A stretch of DNA of 64,000 nucleotides from Aedes albopictus (lineage: Eukaryota; Arthropoda; Insecta; Diptera; Culicidae). A model generated the notes under the pieces. That model was not told the origin of the DNA and ran no database searches. It saw only the letters and a list, made by a program, of their open reading frames with translations. The stretch is from assembly GCF_035046485.1 (NCBI RefSeq), contig NC_085138.1, positions 22,334,940 through 22,398,939 of the forward strand, read 5' to 3'. Below are positions 57,560 to 64,000 of the stretch, piece after piece. Numbering within the stretch: position 1 is the stretch's first letter; each line of letters opens with the position of its first letter. Position numbers and translations under genes: made by a program.

Positions 57560-57919
57560 CACAGAGAACAGACATCCAAGTCCAGTTCCGAAACTGTGTA
57601 AGGAATTTAACGGCCATTTGAAATCGGCAACACAAGTGGCAATAGCGTGGCGCTGCAATCGGTTGATTTTCCATCGATAGAGACGAACCAGCCAAGGGCT
57701 GAAAGTCTCTTTAATAAAGACAAATCAATCAATCAATGATTTTCCATACTAATTTAATTCACCACTTGAAATGTTTCAATTCACCACTGACTGTGGCAAT
57801 ACGGTGTTTGGTGGCGTTAGTGTTATATCGTGTATTGGTTTGCAACCTTACTCAAGTAAAGATTCAAATCCTTACACAACTTTCCGAATTAACTTTGGTC
57901 TGGATGTCTGTTCTCTGTG
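57560..57919. mobile_element. MITE, CACAGAGAACAGACATCC termini, 7-bp duplication
   Basis: Perfect GTGTAAA duplication (57553-57559 and 57920-57926). 360 bp including a 62-bp micro-insertion plus duplication. Related to 23215-23550. Confidence 0.9.
57675..57736 (+). mobile_element. 62-bp LINE-tail micro-insertion
   Basis: GGGCTGAAAGTCTCTTTAAT, AAAGACAAA and (TCAA)n between 11-bp duplications TGATTTTCCAT (57664-57674 and 57737-57747). Inserted in the 57560-57919 MITE. Confidence 0.82.
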
Positions 57920-57996
57920 GTGTAAAACCGTAGGTACGGGGGAAGCGTTGAATCATTAATTTAGAAATAAAAAGCTATCTAGGTAAGCTGAACATT

Positions 57997-58002
57997 TTTA
58001 TT
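57997..58002 (-). terminator. Poly(A) signal of SKP1-like gene
   Basis: Minus strand reads GATTAAATAAAAATG: the stop TAA (58004-58002) shares a base with AATAAA. The 3'UTR is therefore only the cleavage distance, about 10-30 nt. Confidence 0.65.
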
Positions 58003-58508
58003 TAATCCGCAACAATTTCAACTTCCTCACACCACTCGTTCTCCTGGCGAATTTGTTGCTCCTCTTCCGGAGTTAGATCATTCTGGATATTGAACATTTT
58101 CCTCATCTGCTCCTCTGTCTTTCCCTTCATCATGTTGGCAACAGTTTTACACGTCAACGCCATCAGTCCTCGGATGTCCAAATAGTTTGCAGCCTTGATC
58201 AGCCCGTACAGCGTTTGTTGATCGACTTTCATGAACTCCTGGTCCCATTCGCAGATGTTATCGGTGCGCCTGTCGACGGGTTTCCCATCTTCGGGATTGG
58301 CCTCCGGGTCGTCCTTATGATAGTTGGCCCATTGTAGGATTTTCCGAAGAATGTTGGAGTCCACGTTGGTCAGGGGTACCACTTCTTCACAGTTGTCCTC
58401 CAGGTCCAGATCGACCATCATCGTTTTGATAGTGAACGAACACATGGCGATCTCAAACTCGACGTTGAAAATTTCTCCATCTGATGATTGAAGCTGAATG
58501 CACGGCAT
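58002..58508 (-). CDS. SKP1-like SCF ubiquitin ligase adaptor
   Basis: 168 aa in one exon. Recognised as SKP1: N-terminal POZ-type half ([47 protein letters not shown]), then the C-terminal F-box-binding half ([75 protein letters not shown]). SKP1 bridges cullin-1 and F-box proteins in SCF E3 ligases in cytoplasm and nucleus. The ATG at 58508 aligns with the usual family start; in-frame codons upstream have no ATG. It has six extra C-terminal residues after WCEE and unusual substitutions in the POZ half ([18 protein letters not shown]), so it is a diverged paralogue and not the main copy. Lack of introns could mean a retrocopy, but it has its own TATA box and an unbroken frame. Confidence 0.93.
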   Translation of the reverse strand: MPCIQLQSSDGEIFNVEFEIAMCSFTIKTMMVDLDLEDNCEEVVPLTNVDSNILRKILQWANYHKDDPEANPEDGKPVDRRTDNICEWDQEFMKVDQQTLYGLIKAANYLDIRGLMALTCKTVANMMKGKTEEQMRKMFNIQNDLTPEEEQQIRQENEWCEEVEIVAD

Positions 58509-58606
58509 TTTTGTCCAAATTGTTAAAGGCAAGATTTAACTTGAATTTGATCTAGTGAAACACTCTAGGTGGATAACGTAATAATGATGAAATGCCGAAG
58601 TGCCAC

Positions 58607-58613
58607 TTTTTAT
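58607..58613 (-). promoter_or_regulatory. TATA box of SKP1-like gene
   Basis: Minus strand TATAAAA about 100 nt upstream of the ATG. A TCATC initiator-like site lies 20-30 nt downstream. Confidence 0.55.
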
Positions 58614-58912
58614 ATGTCGGAATTAGGTATATATTTTTTTTAAACTTACGGGTACAAAATAACAGTGCCGTTACCTACACAAAGCATACCTATGGTCCAC
58701 TTTTGTACCTCGTTTTGTACATAGAAATACATATACCTCTTCAATATAGGGGGTAGCCAGAATATTGGGCAAATTACCACGGTTGATATTGTATTTATTG
58801 TCGATTTCCCCCTCATCGAACGCGGCGATATGAATCCGTCGCGGGTGAAACCATCGCCAGAATCGTCGCCAGCCAATCAACTGGCAGGAGTTTGACGTTT
58901 CTCCGATCTCAC
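58614..58912. other. No gene recognised
   Basis: Upstream of the SKP1-like gene. Two overlapping minus-strand frames of about 70 codons (58646-58880) have no domain. Confidence 0.3.
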
Positions 58913-58915
58913 TAA

Positions 58916-59217
58916 TGTCGTTTTCGTTTTTGTGGCGGTGCTACACCGCTTCGTGCTACACTTTTCACTACAAAAACGAACATTTTTGGTGCAGTTGCAT
59001 TGGTGTGCGTGAATAAAAACCAAAATATTTACAACTTTGCAAACGTTGATTGGTAGACACGGTGTACACCCGCTACACTCTCGAATTTTTAAGTGCTGCA
59101 CTATCTTGAGCGGTGCAGAAAAAGTGCTGCACCGGTGCAGCACGAAAATCAAAAACGAACACTTTTGGTGCAAAAGTGCTACACCGGTGTAGCTCCACCG
59201 CAAAAACGAAAACGACA
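58916..59217. mobile_element. Harbinger-like MITE, TGTCGTTTTCGTTTTTG termini
   Basis: TIR TGTCGTTTTCGTTTTTG at both ends, continuing with GGTG.AGC.ACACCG-type sequence; TAA at 58913-58915 and 59218-59220. 302 bp. Interior GTGCTGCACCGGTGCAGCAC palindromes. Confidence 0.82.
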
Positions 59218-59220
59218 TAA

Positions 59221-60094
59221 CACAAACAGCACCAGAGGCCGACTGAAAGTTGGCAGCACGCAGCCAACTTTCAGAGGGCATCTCAGAATGTCTCAGCTCA
59301 GAATCATCCCGAAGAATTAGCCATCACCTCTACTGGTGCTTGTGTTAGTGAAATCGGAGAAAAGCCAGACTCCCGCTTGCTCATTGGTAGACGACGTCGC
59401 AGGTTTATGGTTTCACACGCAATGAATTCATATCATCGTGTTTGACAAAATCGACAATAATTGGCTACTCAGCGTATACGTCCGTCATAAGTATAGACTC
59501 ACAAAAAGTATTGCAACATCATTGCATCACATTGACTCACCTCGATATCTCAAAAACCTTACAAAGGACTTACAAAGATGCTTCAGCAAAGTTTTTCAGA
59601 AACCCAAAAGCCATAACTTTTCTAAAGGCGACATTTTTGTATGTACTGGTTTCAGACATGTCGATGTGAGTTGGGGTGATGAAATATTGTAGCAATACTT
59701 TTTTGTGAATCTACACTGACACAGTGGTTAATCAACTCCACCCCTGATTCGAAGTTTTCAAAATCGTACTATTTAACACTTTTCTTACAAAATGTTGCAA
59801 TTTCTTTTCGAAACTTCGTCATCGGTGTTTGATAAATGTTCCTTCGGTACATGTTTTAACAACATTCATATCCGTTTTGGGACGGAGCACAAAAAAGTTA
59901 AATCTCCATACAAATAGCTCAACTTTGGCTTTCCAGAACTCTTAGATTTCCCATCAAAACAATTATTTTTCCTTCTTTTAAAGAACTACTCTTTATCTTT
60001 CGATTTCTAGCTTTGACTTAGGGTGGCCAGACTTACCGATTTCTCGGTAGTCCTACCGATTTTCCACATGCTTACAGGTTCACAGACGCCAGCC
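59221..60094. other. No gene recognised
   Basis: Short open frames only. Repeats of TACCGATTTT begin near 60035 and continue after the next MITE, so the MITE split an older repeat. Confidence 0.35.
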
Positions 60095-60101
60095 CTGAAA
60101 C

Positions 60102-60365
60102 CACCGACGAACCGACGTGACAGCTAGAACAAATAAATTCAAATTTGTTGTCCCCGACGCCATGATGAAAAATAGCCGAACACTACCGCCTCCTCTATAA
60201 CGGTTCGCGTTGTTTTGGTAGCATGATTCCAAACCCCCGTGTATTCATATAGGAAGAGGTTCGTGTCCGCGCTGATTTGACAGAAGCGTTCGCTCGCTTC
60301 GCTGGTCGACCGTTAAATTTGGGGGGACAGTTTTGAATCACCACTGTCACGTCGGTTCGTCGGTG
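60102..60365. mobile_element. MITE, CACCGACGAACCGACGTGAC termini, 7-bp duplication
   Basis: Perfect CTGAAAC duplication (60095-60101 and 60366-60372), 22-bp TIR, 264 bp. Its ends align with CACAGACAAACAGACGTAAC with few changes. Confidence 0.88.
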
Positions 60366-60433
60366 CTGAAACTACCGATTTTTCAAATTTCCTACCGAAA
60401 ACTACCGATTTTCCATCGTGATAATCAACAATG

Positions 60434-60467
60434 AAAGTCTATTTAATAAAGACAAATCAATCAATCA
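60434..60467 (+). mobile_element. 34-bp LINE-tail micro-insertion
   Basis: AAAGTCTATTTAATAAAGAC, AAA and (TCAA)n between perfect 13-bp duplications ATAATCAACAATG (60421-60433 and 60468-60480). The shortest of the four in this window. Confidence 0.82.
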
Positions 60468-60644
60468 ATAATCAACAATGTTAAAATATCTTGAAATAAA
60501 ATTTTAAGGTTTGGAATCAAAGTTGGCATGCATTTTTCAAATCAGATCCAATAATTTTAAAATTAAAAGAGCATGCAAATTTTTGCCAGGATTTTCTGTA
60601 AAGATACATATCTGTTTAAATTCGAAATGGAATTTCTCAATCAT

Positions 60645-60825
60645 TTATGCCGTTTTTCTTTATTATCCAGTTCCAACCTGGGTTGGAACTGGATCAGATC
60701 ACAGTTTCAACCCCAACCCGACTTCGGTTTCGCTTGTACTAAAGTTTGTTTGACGTTGTTTGTTTACATATTTTTTGCCAATCCAGTTCCAACCCAGGTT
60801 AAAAAAGAAAACGGCATAAGTGATG
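60645..60825. repeat. Small foldback with CCAGTTCCAACC hairpin
   Basis: ATTTATGCCGTTTTTCTTTA at the left is mirrored by AAAAGAAAACGGCATAAGT at the right. At 60668-60693 a 12-bp perfect stem CCAGTTCCAACC has a 2-nt loop. Confidence 0.65.
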
Positions 60826-61137
60826 TGATTACTGCAGGAATTCCTCTAGGGAACTACTGACCTGACGTAATGAACCAGCTTGAAATTGGCTTTAGTGAAG
60901 TTTATCTAATTGTCAATGACATTACTTAGTTATTTCTTGGAGTACAACGGAATCGTTTGAAAAACTCGAGACATCCTTATTTTCGTGAAAAAATTATCTA
61001 TAAATTGATTTATGAGATCTTCTAATAAATTATATATCGATTCTCTTGACAAGTTTTAAAATTATTACATATTTAAAAAAAATAAAAAAGGATTAAAATC
61101 GGGTTAAAATAATAATAAAACATATCAAATCTTCAAT
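60826..61137. other. No gene recognised
   Basis: Very AT-rich spacer. Confidence 0.3.
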
Positions 61138-61553
61138 ATCTACGATTTAAACGGCTACGCAGTCTTTTAGTATGGGAAAACGAGGTTTATTATTTGCCCG
61201 ACGTTTCGACATTGGGGTTTTGTGTCATCTTTAGGGGTAACAATAAATTAACGTTTTTGGTCTTATGTTTCATCTAACTGTAACTGTCTTGTCGAGTTGT
61301 TATTAGTACATGACCTATTTGGTTTGGTTGACCCCTGAAGATGACACAAAACCCCCCAGTGTCCAAATGTCGGGCAAATAATAAACCTCGTTTGCCCATA
61401 TTAACCCTTCAGCGCGCGCGCTGTTGTAAAAAGTACAACACTACCAAAAAAAACTCGCTTTTCGTATACAGCGCGAGCGCGGTGCAGTTTCGGTTACTTG
61501 ATGCCGCGCGTCCTGGAAGGTTAAAAGACTGCGTAGCCGTTTAAATCGTAGAT
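61138..61553. repeat. Foldback, about 90-bp arms, with nested TTAA element
   Basis: ATCTACGATTTAAACGGCTA (61138) to ATCTTTAGGGGT (61228) is mirrored at 61331-61553. The right arm is interrupted by 61405-61520. Confidence 0.8.
61405..61520. mobile_element. 116-bp TTAA-flanked MITE, GCGCGC-rich
   Basis: TTAA at 61401-61404 and 61521-61524; imperfect ends CCCTTCAGCGCGCGCG and complement of CGCGCGTCCTGGAAGG. It lies in the right arm of the foldback, whose left arm keeps the uninterrupted site. Confidence 0.68.
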
Positions 61554-61639
61554 TAAAATCCTCAGTCGATCCTCCAGAGGAAAGTCTTCATTATATTAAC
61601 GCAACTAATGAAACATAGTGAATATGTGTGAACAGTGTA

Positions 61640-62460
61640 TAACATCCCTGAATGCATCTCAGGAGCAGAAAATGCTTTAGGAATCTCACCAGATATTGCT
61701 AGATAAATCCCATGAAAAAGTCTCGGAGGAATCCCTAGAAATTCCTGGAAGAATCATTGAAGAAATCACGGGAGGAAGGATTACAGCAGAAATTTTAGAA
61801 AAGGATTTTCAGGCGGTATCTTAGAAGGAAAATCTCTACAGAAATTCATAGAGCAATCATGGCAGAAATATTTGGAGGAATTCTGGAATTCTTGGAGAAA
61901 TATAAGAAGAAATTGTTGGGGACATTCTTGGAAAAAATGCTTCGAGCAATCCCTGGTGGAATCACTGGATACTGGATACTGGATACACAAAAGAATCCCT
62001 GGTAAAATCTCTAAACGAATATCTGTAAGAATCTTTGTAAAAATCCTTAAATGAACTCGTTGAAGAATTCCTGAAGAAATCATAGGAGGAATAACTGGAG
62101 GAATCCCAAAAGGAATCCCAGAATTCCTGGAGTAACTGACAGTTAATGCTTAAAATATCCCAGTAGGTATTTATGCTGGAAACTTCACATAAATTCTTGG
62201 AGTTAACTTGGCAAAAATGCCCGAAGGAATCTCAAAAGGCATTCTTCGAGAAATACCAAATATAACTCCATGAGAAAATCCGTGGTGGCTAGATAAAATC
62301 TCTGGAGGAATCCCAACAAGAGCTTCTCAAAGAATAGTTCCCAAAAAATCTCAGCATGAAATCCTGAAAGAATCCCAGCAGGAATACCTGGGAGAATTCC
62401 AGTAGAAAACTGGAGTCATCCATGGAACAATCTCTGGAAAGAAGACTATGTTAATTCAAT
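61640..62460. repeat. Degenerate AGGAATCCC minisatellite
   Basis: Loose GGAGGAATCCC.AG.AATTCCTGG repeats. Same type as the blocks at 19.5, 27.6 and 32 kb, mostly in the opposite orientation. Confidence 0.65.
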
Positions 62461-62920
62461 ATTTCCCATGATTTTGATTTCACTATTTGGAGTGTATGCT
62501 CTATGGTTATCTATGTTCCCAAAAATTCATCAGGTTGATTCTGTTTCAACTCGATATGTCTGGCTTTCAAGTTATTTTTCAAGCCTATCGATAACTACCG
62601 ACACTGAGCGAAAAAATCACTTAAATTCTACTGGAAATCTAAAGTAGATTTTTTCCATCTAACTTAACATTTGAAACTTAAATGATTAGTAAGTGAAAAT
62701 ATTCTGCTGAAAAAATCCTTTAAAATTTAAGTGAAATTTTTCACTGCCAAATCATATGAATTTAAAATATTTTTTAGTATAATTTTACTAGTTTTAGCTA
62801 CTATTATTATTTTATATTAAGGTAAATTCAAAAATTTGGTTTGTCTCCGTGCCATCGGAGACCACCAAATGGTTCCTTTGATAAAGAGGAACATCTGAAT
62901 TCACAGAACATATTGCCATC
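62461..62920. other. No gene recognised
   Basis: AT-rich. CACTGAGCGAAAAAATCACT near 62601 resembles the end of a TA-type MITE, but no matching right end was found. Confidence 0.3.
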
Positions 62921-63190
62921 ATCACAGTGTTGCCACATTTAAATCTGTATTTTGCCTTTCAAAAATCTTTATAATCTGCATCACCATTTTTTGTCAAAAA
63001 TCTGTATGAAATCTGTAATATTTCGCAAAAAATCTGTTTGAAATTCGGTAAGTTTCTCAAAAATCTGTATAATCTGCATAATTTCCAAAAATCTGTGTAT
63101 ATTGGTATACAGAATTCTGTATGAAAAGCTGTAAAAAAATCTGCATGATTACAGAAAAATCTGTATATGTGGCATCCCTCACACTCATGC
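62921..63190. repeat. AAATCTGTAT-rich TIR-like repeat
   Basis: AGTGTTGCCACATTTAAATC at the left and ATATGTGGCATCCCTCACACT at the right are imperfectly inverted. The interior repeats AAAAATCTGTATGAAATCTG about every 20-40 bp. Confidence 0.55.
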
Positions 63191-64000
63191 ATGGTTCGTT
63201 AGTGATGGGTGACAACTACATGCTTCTATTTTGCATACTTTCGGCTGCAGTAAAATCCACTTGAAAACCATATACAATTTAAAATACGATACAGTATGAA
63301 ATTTCCAATAACTTTTCTTTGGAGATTCACTATACTTTCAAGCGGGTTTCACTTAACTCATGTAAACTCACTGAAAAATTCATTTTCGAAGGGTTACTTG
63401 ACTTTTTCCAGTGAAATCAAAATGAAATTTCCTCTCAGTGGATTTTTATTCATTAAGTCTACCGATGTCAAAGAAAATCATCTGGCCACCCTATGACTAC
63501 CTAGATCAATCGGAAATAAAAATATGCGACAGATAAAACTTCTTCATGTTTTACGGTTTTTTATTCATTTTTTGTTCACTATGTTATGGTAAATTCCACA
63601 GGCAACGTAAACAATAGTTTGTTTATACACACAAGTATAAGTAATGGCTGAATTACGGAAACAGTTTACATCAACTAAAACAAAGTCTAAACAGATGAAA
63701 AAAATTGGAATCCTGTTACCGCTCAACAGCACAATTGTGCAATCTTATGTATTCTGTCCGATTCAATACAATGATCAGCTTACCCCTATTTTGCTTTTGG
63801 GTACTATCTGCAATAACTATGTCAATTGGCTTTTTAAGCGATGTTGAGATAATTCCATATTCTGAATCTGCACGCCAAACTGAGCCGAAATCCAAATTTT
63901 CATGAATGTTGGAGCCCGGGAACATATTTAAAAATCAATTTGAAGTTTGTATGAGAGCGATTTGTCGAATCACCCCTCGTCGGATTTTGTACTGGGCGGA
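63191..64000. other. No gene recognised
   Basis: AT-rich to the window end. Short frames at 63644-63925 on both strands overlap and show no domain. Confidence 0.3.

Overview
This window looks like euchromatic, transposon-swollen DNA from a mosquito, most likely an Aedes-type culicine. The basis is AT-rich sequence with very low gene density, arthropod-style TATA promoters and GT-AG introns, tRNA-derived SINEs with (GAA)n tails, LOA-, RTE- and CR1-like non-LTR retrotransposons, and dozens of small terminal-inverted-repeat (TIR) elements. The species is inferred, not proven. Only three cellular gene loci are supported in 64 kb.

Genes. Two spliced plus-strand paralogues encode small secreted glycine-rich proteins with resilin-like GSYGAP repeats. 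Copy A is at 805-1460 with a 119-bp intron. Copy B is at 30480-36997 with a 5.9-kb intron. Both have a first coding exon of only 6-7 codons that breaks inside the signal peptide, an upstream TATAAA box, and the same TTTGTCACCGT string just after the poly(A) signal. A single-exon SKP1-like gene lies on the minus strand at 58002-58508 with its own TATA box; its stop codon overlaps its poly(A) signal.

Layout. 1-1.5 kb: gene A. 1.5-29.5 kb: transposon and repeat field, including foldbacks, SINEs, an RTE fragment, and a 4.7-kb TTAA-flanked element (22895-27607) that carries two satellite arrays and a LINE. 29.5-37.7 kb: gene B, with repeat-filled intron and long 3'UTR. 38.0-44.3 kb: decayed LOA-like retrotransposon with three direct insertions, one of which holds a further two-level nest. 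45.7-50.8 kb: nearly full-length CR1-like retrotransposon whose ORF2 start is split by a TA-flanked MITE. 51-57.9 kb: nested palindromic elements and a 187-bp tandem array. 58-58.6 kb: SKP1-like gene. 58.9-64 kb: more MITEs and minisatellite.

The most interesting non-genic signals are: (i) six short elements with CAC...GTG ends and 7-bp target duplications, in three related terminal sequences; (ii) four extremely short (34-62 bp) insertions that look like LINE 3' tails, each with a target duplication; (iii) nests up to four levels deep whose empty sites can be reconstructed; and (iv) long foldbacks, one with two 679-nt arms. All similarity statements come from reading within this window and from general knowledge of the families. 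No database search was run.
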